A stretch of DNA of 64,000 bases from Pseudonocardia hierapolitana (GTDB taxonomy: Bacteria > Actinomycetota > Actinomycetes > Mycobacteriales > Pseudonocardiaceae). A program made the position numbers and the translations under genes. The DNA lies in assembly GCF_007994075.1 (NCBI RefSeq), contig NZ_VIWU01000001.1, forward strand, positions 7,750,001-7,814,000, written 5' to 3'. Below the pieces are notes generated by a model that had not been told where the DNA came from, did not search any database, and saw only the letters and a list, made by a program, of their open reading frames with translations. Of the stretch, positions 25,049 to 32,652 are shown in pieces (the stretch's first letter is position 1; each line of letters opens with the position of its first letter).

Positions 25049-26020
25049 TCAGGGGATGGCGTGCACCCGAACGTGGGTGCCGCGGCCGTCGGCCCACACG
25101 TGGAGCGAGTCGCAGAGCTGCCGGGCGATCCACACGCCACGGCCGCGGGGCTCCGCCGGGTGCGGCGCGTGCAGCCCGGGCAAGGGGTCCCGGAGGGTGC
25201 CACCGTCGTCGATCTCGCACAGCAACCCGTGCCCGCCCGTCCACAGCGACAGCTGCGCCTCGGGCGTGCCGTGCTCCACCGCGTTGGTGGCGAGCTCGTT
25301 GACGGCGAGAACGATGTCCTCCATGCGTTCGCGCTCGTAGCCGCGGCCGGACAGCGCCTGCTCGACGGTGCCGCGCACCTCGTGGAGCTGCCACGCGCTG
25401 AACGACAGCCGCACGTCCGGCGGGCCGAGCAGGGGCGGCCGGGCGGCCGGCCGCGCGGCGAGGACGGCGCGCGGATCGTGGTGGCCGGGGTTGTGGCGCA
25501 GCTCGCCGTCGGTGAGCAGGAGGGGATGGTTGCGCCGGGCCCCGTCGAGGATCTCCAGGTGCAGCGGGAGCTCCGGGTAGAAGCAGGTGATGCGCACCGG
25601 CAGGTCGGCGAGCGCGACGTTGAGGGCCGCGTCGAGCTCGGTCCAGAAGCGGCCGTCGGCCCCGTCGAGGGCGGCTGCGTGCTCGTTGAGCACGGTGACC
25701 GGGCGCCCCTTCGCGACGCTCAGCGCGCGGAGCTCCAGCGCCCACCGGGCGGCGAGGGTCTGCGCCGACAGGCCGGCCGGGCCGCCGTCCGGCTGCCGCA
25801 GCCGGACCAGCCGGTCCTCGGGAGCGACGCGGCCGTCGAGCCGGTCGGCGAGGGCCTCCTCGGTGGCGGGCTGCAATGCGATGGCGAGCGGCTCGCCGCG
25901 CTCGGCGGTCTGCAGCACGAGCGGGACGAGCTGGTCGAGGAGGTCCGTGGAGGAGTCGTGGAAACCCGCGGCGTGTTCGAGGCGAACCGCGTTGGCCGAG
26001 CGCGTGGTCTCGATCCTCAT
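25049..26020 (-). CDS. MEDS-domain anti-sigma-type ATPase (RsbW-like C-terminus)
   Basis: 323 aa. Residues 1-~190 form a MEDS/DcmR-like sensory domain (LEHAAGFHDSSTDLLDQLVPLV, VTVLNEHAAALDG). Residues ~205-323 form a GHKL ATPase: N-box DIVLAVNELATNAVEHG, G1 CEIDDGGTL, G2 GRGVWIARQLCDSL. Such fusions act as anti-sigma-factor kinases whose activity is set by the sensory domain. The ATG overlaps the stop of the upstream MEDS-STAS gene, giving a matched anti-sigma/antagonist pair. Confidence 0.85.
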   Translation of the reverse strand: MRIETTRSANAVRLEHAAGFHDSSTDLLDQLVPLVLQTAERGEPLAIALQPATEEALADRLDGRVAPEDRLVRLRQPDGGPAGLSAQTLAARWALELRALSVAKGRPVTVLNEHAAALDGADGRFWTELDAALNVALADLPVRITCFYPELPLHLEILDGARRNHPLLLTDGELRHNPGHHDPRAVLAARPAARPPLLGPPDVRLSFSAWQLHEVRGTVEQALSGRGYERERMEDIVLAVNELATNAVEHGTPEAQLSLWTGGHGLLCEIDDGGTLRDPLPGLHAPHPAEPRGRGVWIARQLCDSLHVWADGRGTHVRVHAIP

Positions 26021-27042
26021 GCCGGTGCTTGCTCCGGGGAGGGCCGGTCGACGGGAGGCCGGTCGGCGGGCGACTGGACTGCTGCTGCCTGCGCCGCTGC
26101 TGCCTGTGCCGCTCGTGCCTGGACGGCTGGTGCCTGGGGGGCAGGCGGTCGGACGGCCGGAGGCTGCTCGACGGGCGGCTGGTCACTGCGGGCGCGCACG
26201 ACGAGCTGGGTGGCGAACGGCGCCCCGCACCGGTCGAGGACGCGCTGCACCCGGGGGCGCACGCCGGTGAGGATCAGCCGGTGGGCGTCGGGGAACTCCT
26301 CCGCGGCGTGGACGAGCCCGACGGCGCCTGCGACGTCGAGGAAGCGCAGCGACGACAGGTCGAGGGTGATGTCGGTGGGTGCGTCCGGCTGGCGGAGGGC
26401 CCGGTCGAGGGCGGCCTCGAGGAAGCTCCGGATGCGTGGCCGGTTGCTGTGGTCGCACTCGCCTGCCACGTGAGCGGCGCCCGGGCCGATCGCGGTGATC
26501 CGCAGGAGGCCGTCGTCGTAGATCGCAGGCGCGATCACCTCGGTGCGGTGCGCGGCCCGCATCGCCTCCACGACCCCCTCCGGGTAGCGGGTGCGGTCGT
26601 AGATGCACAGGACGTGGGCCGGCCGGTTGCGCACGACCTCGTCGACGACGCGGTCGTAGTGGGCCACGCCCGCCTCACCTGCTGCGTGCGTCACCGGGAA
26701 GCTCAGGCGGCCGGTGATGCGCACGGCCGGGTAGCCGGCGGCGAGCGCGGCGTCGACCGAGGCGCGCACCGCCTCGGCGACCTCGTGGGGCGAGGTGTGC
26801 CGATCGCTCGGGACGATGGTGAACCGGCCCTCGCGCAGCGGCCCGGCCACCGCGACACCGTCGTCGGTCATGCGTTCGAGCACCCGGTCCGAGGAGCCGT
26901 CGTCGAAGTAGATGACGTGCTCGCCGCGGCCGAGGCCGTGGGCGAGGAACTCCGCGGAGATCTGCCAGAGCTGCTCGTCGCTCACCGGGACCGCGACGGC
27001 ATGGTCGACGGACCGGCAGTCCTCGACCGTTGTCGTCATCAC
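26017..27042 (-). CDS. MEDS-STAS anti-sigma-factor antagonist
   Basis: 341 aa; ATG 27042, or the next codon ATG 27039. MEDS domain 1-~190 (DEQLWQISAEFLAHGLGRGEHVIYFDDG, RPAHVLCIYDRTRYP). STAS domain ~200-290 with the phospho-acceptor region DLSSLRFLDVAGAVGLVHAAE. Residues ~295-341 are a low-complexity Pro/Ala/Gln tail (QARAAQAAAAQAAAVQSP). STAS antagonists sequester the anti-sigma ATPase when unphosphorylated. Here both partners carry a MEDS sensor, so two inputs may control one switch. Three 15-bp direct repeats lie upstream. Confidence 0.85.
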   Translation of the reverse strand: MMTTTVEDCRSVDHAVAVPVSDEQLWQISAEFLAHGLGRGEHVIYFDDGSSDRVLERMTDDGVAVAGPLREGRFTIVPSDRHTSPHEVAEAVRASVDAALAAGYPAVRITGRLSFPVTHAAGEAGVAHYDRVVDEVVRNRPAHVLCIYDRTRYPEGVVEAMRAAHRTEVIAPAIYDDGLLRITAIGPGAAHVAGECDHSNRPRIRSFLEAALDRALRQPDAPTDITLDLSSLRFLDVAGAVGLVHAAEEFPDAHRLILTGVRPRVQRVLDRCGAPFATQLVVRARSDQPPVEQPPAVRPPAPQAPAVQARAAQAAAAQAAAVQSPADRPPVDRPSPEQAPA

Positions 27043-27089
27043 GCTTCCCGGGACGAGCGAGCTGGGGCATCGGCATCGGATCGGACGCA

Positions 27090-27135
27090 GATCCGATCGA
27101 ACACGGTCCGCTCGAACACAGGTCCGATCGAACGC
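27090..27135. repeat. Three tandem 15-bp repeats (iterons) upstream of MEDS operon
   Basis: The units at 27090-27104, 27105-27119 and 27121-27135 follow GRTCCGMTCGAACRC. They lie in the 216-bp gap upstream of the MEDS-STAS start and are the only obvious structure in that gap. Fifteen-bp phasing is not helical-repeat phasing, but three copies suggest cooperative binding by a regulator. Confidence 0.8.
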
Positions 27136-27258
27136 AGCGTCACGTGCAGGACACTGTACGTCCGCCGATCGAGCGGGCGGGCCCCGCCGGGTGGACGGGA
27201 ACGACGAACCGCATGATCGCCGCGGTGAACGGACGTGCGGAACCCGGAAAACGCCAGA

Positions 27259-28839
27259 TCAGGGCACCAGTGGCGGCACCATCGCCTCGATGAGGTGTGG
27301 CCCGGGCTCGGCGGCGGCGCGGCGCAGCGCGGCGGCCAGCCCGTCGGCGGTGGTGACGCGCTCGCCGGGCACGCCCATCCCCGCGGCCAGCGCCACGAAG
27401 TCGAGGTCGGGCCGGCCGAGGTCGAGCAGGTCCCTGGCACGTGCCCCGTCCCCGGCGAGGTGCGCGGCGGCGCCGGTCTGCAGCAGCTCCATGCGGAGGA
27501 TGGCGTAGGCGCTGTTGTGGTACACGAGCGTCGTGACGTCGAGGCCCTCCCGGGCCTGGGTCCACAGCGCCGAGATGGTGTACATGGCGCTGCCGTCGGC
27601 CTGCAGGCACCACACCGGCCGGTCCGGGCAGGCCACCGCGGCGCCCGTGGCGGCCGGGAGGCCGTAGCCGATCGATCCGCCGGTGAGCGTCAACCAGTCG
27701 TGGCGGGGGGCGCCTGCCGTGACGGCCGGGAGGCCGAGTCCGGAGGTCACCGACTCGTCCACGACGACGGCGCCCTCGGGTAGCAGGGCACCGACCACGG
27801 CGGCCGCGCTCTCGACGGTGAGCGGCCCGGTGGGCAGCTCGGGCCGGGCGGCCGGAGCCGGCCGCGGGGCCGTGCCCGGGGCGAGCAGGTCGGCGAGCTC
27901 CTCGAGCGCGGCGGTCGCGGAGCCCGAGGTGAGGGCGCCCTCCTTCGGCACGAGCGCGTGGACGCGACACCCCGCGGGCACCAGATCGGAGTCCTTGCCC
28001 GGGTAGGCGAAGAACGACACCGGCGAGCGGGCCCCGACCAGCACGAGGTGGCGCGTCCCCGCCAGCTGCTGGACGGCCACGTCGACGACGTAGCCGAGGC
28101 GGTCGACGGGCGCGATCCCGGCACCGCGCTCGAGCCGGGTCGGGAACGTCTCGGTCAGTACCCGGGCGCCGGTGGCGGCGGCGATCCGGTCGGCGGCGGC
28201 GAGCCCCGCGGCGCGGGTGGCGTCGCCGCCGACGAGCAGCACGCACGGCTCCCCGGAGGACAGCGCCTGCGCGGCCTCGCGGACCGCGTCCGGCTCGGCG
28301 CGCGGCGCGGCGTCGGCCGGGTCGGCGGCCGGGGCGGGTTCGCCGCCGTCGTTCCAGCTCACGTCGGCGGGCAGCACCAGCGTCGCGACCTGCCCGGCCC
28401 GGGCCGCCGCCACGGCGGCCGCCGCGTCCGTGCCGATCTCGGCGGTGAGGGTGCTCTCGCGCACCCACCCCGACACCGCCCCCGCGATCGCGGCGATGTC
28501 GGACTGCAGCGGGGCGTCGTACTTCGCGTGGGTGGTGGCGTGGTCGCCGACCACGTTGACGACTCCGACACCGGCCCTGCGGGCGTTGTGCAGGTTCGCC
28601 AGACCGTTGCCGAGACCGGGGCCGAGGTGCAGCAGGGTGGCCGCGGGCCGCTCCGCCATCCGGGCGTACCCGTCGGCGGCGCCGGTGGCGACCCCCTCGA
28701 ACAGCGCCAGCACGGCCCGCATCCCGGGCACCCCGTCGAGCGCGGCGACGAAGTGCATCTCGGAGGTGCCGGGGTTGGCGAAGCAGGTGTCGACCCCGTT
28801 CGCGAGCAGCGACCGGAGGAGAGCGTGTGCGCCGATCAC
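27259..28839 (-). CDS. Thiamine-diphosphate enzyme, acetolactate synthase large subunit-like
   Basis: 526 aa. Three TPP-enzyme domains: PYR (GVDTCFANPGTSEMHFV, catalytic Glu in ALFEGVATGAADGYAR), a central domain with VLLVGGDATRAAG, and PP. The TPP motif reads QADGSAMYTISALWTQARE ... YHN, so the usual GDG is ADG. No regulatory-subunit gene is near, and an ordinary ilvB would be longer. It may therefore be a benzoylformate- or sulfoacetaldehyde-type decarboxylase or carboligase; the substrate is open. Its ATG overlaps the stop of the OsmC gene. Confidence 0.85.
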   Translation of the reverse strand: MIGAHALLRSLLANGVDTCFANPGTSEMHFVAALDGVPGMRAVLALFEGVATGAADGYARMAERPAATLLHLGPGLGNGLANLHNARRAGVGVVNVVGDHATTHAKYDAPLQSDIAAIAGAVSGWVRESTLTAEIGTDAAAAVAAARAGQVATLVLPADVSWNDGGEPAPAADPADAAPRAEPDAVREAAQALSSGEPCVLLVGGDATRAAGLAAADRIAAATGARVLTETFPTRLERGAGIAPVDRLGYVVDVAVQQLAGTRHLVLVGARSPVSFFAYPGKDSDLVPAGCRVHALVPKEGALTSGSATAALEELADLLAPGTAPRPAPAARPELPTGPLTVESAAAVVGALLPEGAVVVDESVTSGLGLPAVTAGAPRHDWLTLTGGSIGYGLPAATGAAVACPDRPVWCLQADGSAMYTISALWTQAREGLDVTTLVYHNSAYAILRMELLQTGAAAHLAGDGARARDLLDLGRPDLDFVALAAGMGVPGERVTTADGLAAALRRAAAEPGPHLIEAMVPPLVP

Positions 28840-29354
28840 GCCCGCACGCTCACCGAGGTGGCGGGGGAGGACTTCAACGTCTGCAGCACCACGCAGTAGC
28901 GCTCGGTGAGCCGGATCAGCGTCGCGACCTCGTCCTCGCTCGCGGTGGTGTCGAGGTCGAACGCCAGCCGGATCTCGCGGAACCCGACCGGGGCTTCCTT
29001 GTCGACGCCGAGCGTGCCGCGGAAGTCCAGGTCACCCTCCGCGCGCACGGTGCCGGCCGCCTGCAACCCGAGCGAGGTGGCCACCGCGCGCAGGGTGACG
29101 CCCGCGCAGGCGACGAGCGCCTCGAGCAGCATGTCGCCGGAACACAGCTGGGTGCCGTCGCCGCCGGTGGCCGGGTGCAGGCCCGCCTCGGCGAGCGCGG
29201 TGGCGGTGCGTACCCGGCAGGCCACGCCGGTGCCGTCGAGCTCGCCGTCGGCGGTGAGGGTGACGACCGCGGCGTCGGGGTCGTCCCGGTACCGCGCCTT
29301 GAGCGGGGCCTGCAGCTCTCGGAGGGTCGTGGCGTCCATGCCGGTCCGTTCCAT
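28836..29354 (-). CDS. OsmC/Ohr-family peroxiredoxin-like protein
   Basis: 172 aa from ATG 29354; ATG 29339 also possible. Both family cysteines are present: Cys83 in EALVACAGVTLRA and Cys154 in ERYCVVLQTL. An extra Cys71 precedes SGDMLLEAL. OsmC proteins reduce organic hydroperoxides through the two cysteines with lipoyl-type reductants. It is translationally coupled (ATGA) to the TPP enzyme, an unusual pairing, and divergent from the phosphatidyltransferase gene. Confidence 0.87.
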   Translation of the reverse strand: MERTGMDATTLRELQAPLKARYRDDPDAAVVTLTADGELDGTGVACRVRTATALAEAGLHPATGGDGTQLCSGDMLLEALVACAGVTLRAVATSLGLQAAGTVRAEGDLDFRGTLGVDKEAPVGFREIRLAFDLDTTASEDEVATLIRLTERYCVVLQTLKSSPATSVSVRA

Positions 29355-29407
29355 GGCTGCATCGTGCCTCGCGTCGTCACGAGGCGCGACGGCGCAGGGC
29401 GGGTCAG

Positions 29408-29413
29408 TAGGCT
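29408..29413 (+). promoter_or_regulatory. Putative -10 box of the phosphatidyltransferase gene
   Basis: TAGGCT ends 6 nt before the GTG at 29420. There is no Shine-Dalgarno site, which suggests leaderless transcription. Confidence 0.4.
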
Positions 29414-29419
29414 CGACCG

Positions 29420-30073
29420 GTGGCCGAACCGTCGCTGACCAGCCTGCTGGGGCAGGTCCGCCGTGACCGGGTGCTCACGGTGCCCAACCTGCTGAGCGTG
29501 CTGCGGCTGGCGGGGGTGCCGCTGTTCCTCTACCTGCTGCTGGTGCCCGGCGGCGCGGCGTGGGGCGCGGACGTCTGGGCGATCGTGGTGCTGGCACTGG
29601 GCGGCATCACCGACTGGCTCGACGGCAAGCTCGCCCGCCTGCTCGGCCAGTACAGCACGCTCGGGGCACTCCTGGACCCCGCGGTGGACCGGCTGTACAT
29701 CCTCGCCGCACTTCTGGCGCTTGGCCTGCGCGAGGCCGTGCCCTGGTGGGTGGTGGCCGCGCTGGTGGCCCGCGACCTCGTGCTCGCCGCCACACTGCCG
29801 GTGCTGCGCTCCCGCGGCTACGGGCCCTACCGGGTGACCTACCTCGGCAAGGGCGCCACGTTCCTGCTCCTGTACGCGTTCCCGCTCCTGCTCGCCGCCC
29901 AGGCACAGGGGTGGTTCGCCGATCTGGCCCGCCCGTTCGCCTACGCGTTCGCCGTGTGGGGCACCGTGCTCTACCTGTACACGGGGGCCCTCTACCTGGC
30001 CCAGTTCGTGCGCGCGCTGCGCGCGCCGATCGATCGGGCGGGGGTCGCGGGTGGCCTCCGGCGTGAGGACTAG
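29420..30073 (+). CDS. CDP-alcohol phosphatidyltransferase (PgsA-type)
   Basis: 217 aa, GTG start. The complete catalytic motif D-x2-DG-x2-AR-x8-G-x3-D-x3-D is seen in DWLDGKLARLLG...LGALLDPAVD. It has about six membrane helices, and the N-terminus LTVPNLLSVLRLAGVPLFLYLL is typical. It transfers a phosphatidyl group from CDP-diacylglycerol to an alcohol (glycerol-3-phosphate or phosphatidylglycerol). By position before gcvH-garA it corresponds to mycobacterial pgsA2 (Rv1822), but the DUF881 genes that lie between them in Mycobacterium are missing. Confidence 0.9.
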   Translation: MAEPSLTSLLGQVRRDRVLTVPNLLSVLRLAGVPLFLYLLLVPGGAAWGADVWAIVVLALGGITDWLDGKLARLLGQYSTLGALLDPAVDRLYILAALLALGLREAVPWWVVAALVARDLVLAATLPVLRSRGYGPYRVTYLGKGATFLLLYAFPLLLAAQAQGWFADLARPFAYAFAVWGTVLYLYTGALYLAQFVRALRAPIDRAGVAGGLRRED

Positions 30074-30076
30074 TCT
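30071..30076 (+). promoter_or_regulatory. Putative -10 box of gcvH
   Basis: TAGTCT, overlapping the stop of the upstream gene, ends 6 nt before the gcvH GTG. This suggests a separate leaderless start for gcvH. Confidence 0.4.
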
Positions 30077-30082
30077 TTCGGC

Positions 30083-30469
30083 GTGATCCCCGAGGACCTC
30101 CGCTACACCGAAGCCCACGAGTGGGTGCGCGACCTGGGGGACGGGGTGGTTCGGATCGGCATCACCGACCACGCCCAGTCCCAGCTCGGCGACGTCGTCT
30201 TCGTGCAGCTGCCCGCCGTCGGCGATGAGGTCGCGGCCGGGGCTTCCGTCGGCGAGGTCGAGTCCACCAAGTCGGTCTCGGACATCTACTCACCCGTCTC
30301 CGGCACGGTCGCGGCCGTCAACGACGCCCTCGAGGCCAACCCCGAGCTGGTCAACTCCGGTCCGTACGAGGCGGGCTGGATGTTCGAGGTCCGGCTCGCG
30401 GGCGACGCACCCGGCATTCCGGACGACCTGCTCGATCCGGCCGCCTACCAGGAGCTGACCGGGAGCTGA
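30083..30469 (+). CDS. gcvH: Glycine cleavage system H protein
   Basis: 128 aa, GTG start. The lipoyl lysine is Lys63 in GEVESTKSVSDIYSP. N-terminus LRYTEAHEWVRD and C-terminus YEAGWMFEVRL are standard. It shuttles the aminomethyl group between GcvP, GcvT and the lipoamide dehydrogenase. gcvP is encoded 6.6 kb downstream behind a glycine riboswitch. No stand-alone gcvT is in the window. Confidence 0.96.
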   Translation: MIPEDLRYTEAHEWVRDLGDGVVRIGITDHAQSQLGDVVFVQLPAVGDEVAAGASVGEVESTKSVSDIYSPVSGTVAAVNDALEANPELVNSGPYEAGWMFEVRLAGDAPGIPDDLLDPAAYQELTGS

Positions 30470-30611
30470 CCGAGGCTCCCGCGCCCACCACCGCGCGGTA
30501 GGTTTGCGGAATCCGACGCCGTCGCGCACGTTCGCCCGTGCGGCGTCACACTTGTTGCACCCGACGAGCAGGGCACCCACACCCCGCCCACCATCAGGAG
30601 GAGACCCCGAG

Positions 30612-31064
30612 GTGACCACGAACGACGGGCCCGGCGTGCCCCCGGAGCGCTCCCCGGAGACCACATCGGTCTTCCGCGCGGACTTCCTCTCCGAGGCCGA
30701 AGCCCCGGCCCAGGACCAGCCGGTCTCCGGCGTGGAGTCGTTGCCCGCCGGCTCCGCGCTGCTGGTGGTCAAGCGCGGCCCCAACGCGGGCTCGCGCTTC
30801 CTGCTCGACCGGCCTTCCACGAGCGCGGGACGGCACCCGGACAGCGACATCTTCCTCGATGATGTCACCGTCTCGCGCCGCCACGCGGAGTTCCGCAGCG
30901 ACGCGGGCGAGTTCGTCGTCGTCGACGTCGGCAGCCTCAACGGCACCTACGTCAACCGGGAGCCGGTCGACACCGCGGTGCTCGCCAACGGCGACGAGGT
31001 GCAGATCGGGAAGTTCCGGCTGGTGTTCCTCACCGGGCCGCGCGAGTCCGGGCCGAGGGGCTGA
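30612..31064 (+). CDS. garA: FHA-domain regulator of glycogen/2-oxoglutarate metabolism
   Basis: 150 aa. GTG 30612 is preceded by GGAGGAGA. The N-terminal phosphorylation site is conserved: PETTSVFRADF with Thr17/Thr18 (targets of PknB/PknG-type kinases in relatives). The FHA domain covers about 50-145 (SAGRHPDSDIFLDDVTVSRRHAEF, GSLNGTYVN). Unphosphorylated GarA/OdhI inhibits 2-oxoglutarate dehydrogenase and adjusts glutamate dehydrogenase and synthase; phosphorylated GarA folds on itself. A Ser/Thr kinase is encoded at 48672, but no link is shown. Confidence 0.95.
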   Translation: MTTNDGPGVPPERSPETTSVFRADFLSEAEAPAQDQPVSGVESLPAGSALLVVKRGPNAGSRFLLDRPSTSAGRHPDSDIFLDDVTVSRRHAEFRSDAGEFVVVDVGSLNGTYVNREPVDTAVLANGDEVQIGKFRLVFLTGPRESGPRG

Positions 31065-31070
31065 CGGGCT

Positions 31071-31238
31071 CTAGTGCTCCCCGCCGGAGGTTCGCCAAGG
31101 GTCTCGGCGGCCCAGCTCCCCGCTGGACGCACCGGCGAACAGCCCTAGTGCGCCCGGTGCGAGGGCTGCCCGCCGGCACGCCCAGCGAGAAGCTGGATCC
31201 ACCGATACCCCCGACGAACCTCCGACGGGAAGCACTAG
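31071..31238. repeat. 168-bp long imperfect palindrome downstream of garA
   Basis: The outer arms 31071-31094 and 31215-31238 match at 22 of 24 positions and start and end with CTAG. Inner pairs 31112-31126/31182-31196 (13 of 15) and 31141-31146/31162-31167 share the same centre, about 31154. So the whole element can fold into one hairpin about 84 bp long. It could be a MITE-like foldback element or a very large terminator. In other actinobacteria the MerR gene ftsR lies at this position. Confidence 0.85.
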
Positions 31239-31344
31239 CTCCGGCTCACCCGCCGTACCGGCGGCGCGACCCGTCCGGAGTCGGGCGCCGGCAGGGTGCG
31301 CCGTGTAGCGTCGGAATCGCAGGACCGCGAGGAGGAGCAGAGCG

Positions 31345-31455
31345 ATGAGCGTGCTTGCGAGCGAATCATCGACACAGCGCCTTTCATCGGTGCAGCGCCT
31401 TCGCGCTGCGTCGATTTCTGATGGGCCGGCCGAGCGCAGCGAGGTCGTGCGATGA
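31345..31455 (+). CDS. Small ORF coupled to the bifunctional nuclease gene
   Basis: 36 aa from ATG 31345 with GGAGGAG at 31331. It reads MSVLASESSTQRLSSVQRLR and ends SERSEVVR-like (AERSEVVR) in an ATGA overlap with the nuclease start. It has a strong ribosome site and coupling but no recognisable domain. It could be a leader peptide, a remnant of a lost gene, or a translated intergenic repeat. The internal repeats QRLSSVQRLR come from the DNA repeat CAGCGCCTT. Confidence 0.45.
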   Translation: MSVLASESSTQRLSSVQRLRAASISDGPAERSEVVR

Positions 31456-31925
31456 GCGAGATGCGCGTCGTGGGGGTACGGGTCGAACTGCCCGCCAACC
31501 AGCCGATCCTCCTGTTGCGGGAGACCACCGGTGATCGTTACCTGCCGATCTGGATCGGGTCGGTGGAGGCCACGGCGATCGCACTGGAGCAGCAGGGCGT
31601 CAAGCCGGCCCGGCCGCTCACCCACGACCTGCTCAAGGACGTGATCAACGCCCTGGGGCGCCGCCTCGAGCAGGTGCGGATCACCGACCTGCAGGAAGGC
31701 ACCTTCTACGCGGAGCTGGTGTTCGACGGCGGCATCACGGTGTCGGCGCGCCCGAGTGACTCGGTGGCGCTGGCGCTGCGGATCGGGGTGCCGATCCACG
31801 CCGAGGAGAGCGTTCTCGCCGAGGCCGGGCTGATCATCCCGGACGAGCAGGAGGACGAGGTCGAGAAGTTCCGGGAGTTCCTCGACTCGATCTCCCCGGA
31901 GGACTTCCGAGGCGCCCAGCCCTAG
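31452..31925 (+). CDS. Bifunctional nuclease-family protein (DUF151)
   Basis: 157 aa, ATG overlapping the small ORF stop. Conserved core: MRVVGVRVELPANQPILLLRE, LPIWIGSVEATAIALEQQG, RPLTHDLLKDVI, ARPSDSVALALR. It corresponds to Rv1829 next to garA. The family includes plant bifunctional nucleases (RNase and DNase), but in actinobacteria its cellular role is unclear. An acidic C-terminal extension (PDEQEDEVEKFREFLDSI) is typical. Confidence 0.92.
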   Translation: MSEMRVVGVRVELPANQPILLLRETTGDRYLPIWIGSVEATAIALEQQGVKPARPLTHDLLKDVINALGRRLEQVRITDLQEGTFYAELVFDGGITVSARPSDSVALALRIGVPIHAEESVLAEAGLIIPDEQEDEVEKFREFLDSISPEDFRGAQP

Positions 31926-32057
31926 CCCCGCCCTGCCACCGGCGGCGCGCCGCGTTGACCGGGGGCGCGCGGGCTCATATCGTCGGATGTCTCTTAAGCC
32001 CGTCGGCTCCGACAGACCCCCCGGTGGTCGGAGCCGGGCTCCGGCGGAAGGAGTTCG

Positions 32058-32636
32058 GTGGAGCAGCCGCCGTCCGGCGCGCCCGAGCAGGGCGAGCTCT
32101 TCCCCGACCCGCTGCTCGGAGAAGGGTTCGACGGCCTGCCCGACCAGCTCGTCGGCTTCCGCGGGCCGACCGCGTGCCAGGTCGTGGGCATCACCTACCG
32201 CCAGCTCGACTACTGGGCCCGCACCGGCCTCGTCGTCCCCTCGATCCGCGGCGCCGCGGGCTCCGGCTCGCAGCGCCTGTACTCCTTCAAGGACGTGCTC
32301 GTCCTGAAGGTCGTCAAACGGCTGCTGGACGCAGGGGTGTCGCTGCAGAACATCCGCGTGGCCGTCGAGCACCTGCGCCGCCGCGGCATCCGCGACCTGG
32401 CCGGCATCACGCTGTTCAGCGACGGCACCACGGTCTACGAGTGCGCCTCGCCCGAGGAGGTCGTCGACCTGCTGCGCGGCGGCCAGGGCGTGTTCGGCAT
32501 CGCCGTCGGGGGGGCCATGAAGGAGATCAGCGGCTCGATCAAGGACTTCCCGGTGGAGCGGGCCGACGGCGGAAGCGTGGACGACGCCCCCGAGGACGAG
32601 CTGTCCCGCCGGCGGGCGCGGCGCGCCATCAGCTGA
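32058..32636 (+). CDS. MerR-family regulator (Rv1830-like)
   Basis: 192 aa, GTG start with AAGGAG. The DNA-binding domain (about 45-110) reads [24 protein letters not shown]...[24 protein letters not shown]. The C-terminal half lacks cysteines, so it is not a metal sensor. By order (garA, nuclease, MerR) it is the second MerR of the conserved block (Rv1830). The first, Rv1828/FtsR, is absent. It is followed after 16 bp by the LuxR gene. Confidence 0.88.
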   Translation: MEQPPSGAPEQGELFPDPLLGEGFDGLPDQLVGFRGPTACQVVGITYRQLDYWARTGLVVPSIRGAAGSGSQRLYSFKDVLVLKVVKRLLDAGVSLQNIRVAVEHLRRRGIRDLAGITLFSDGTTVYECASPEEVVDLLRGGQGVFGIAVGGAMKEISGSIKDFPVERADGGSVDDAPEDELSRRRARRAIS

Positions 32637-32652
32637 CACCCACCCGGGTCCC

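Noticed and set aside
26077-26145. CTG/GCC-rich triplet-like repeats resembling a CRISPR or minisatellite
   Set aside because: They lie inside the coding frame of the MEDS-STAS protein and encode its Ala/Gln/Pro tail; there is no regular spacer-repeat structure.
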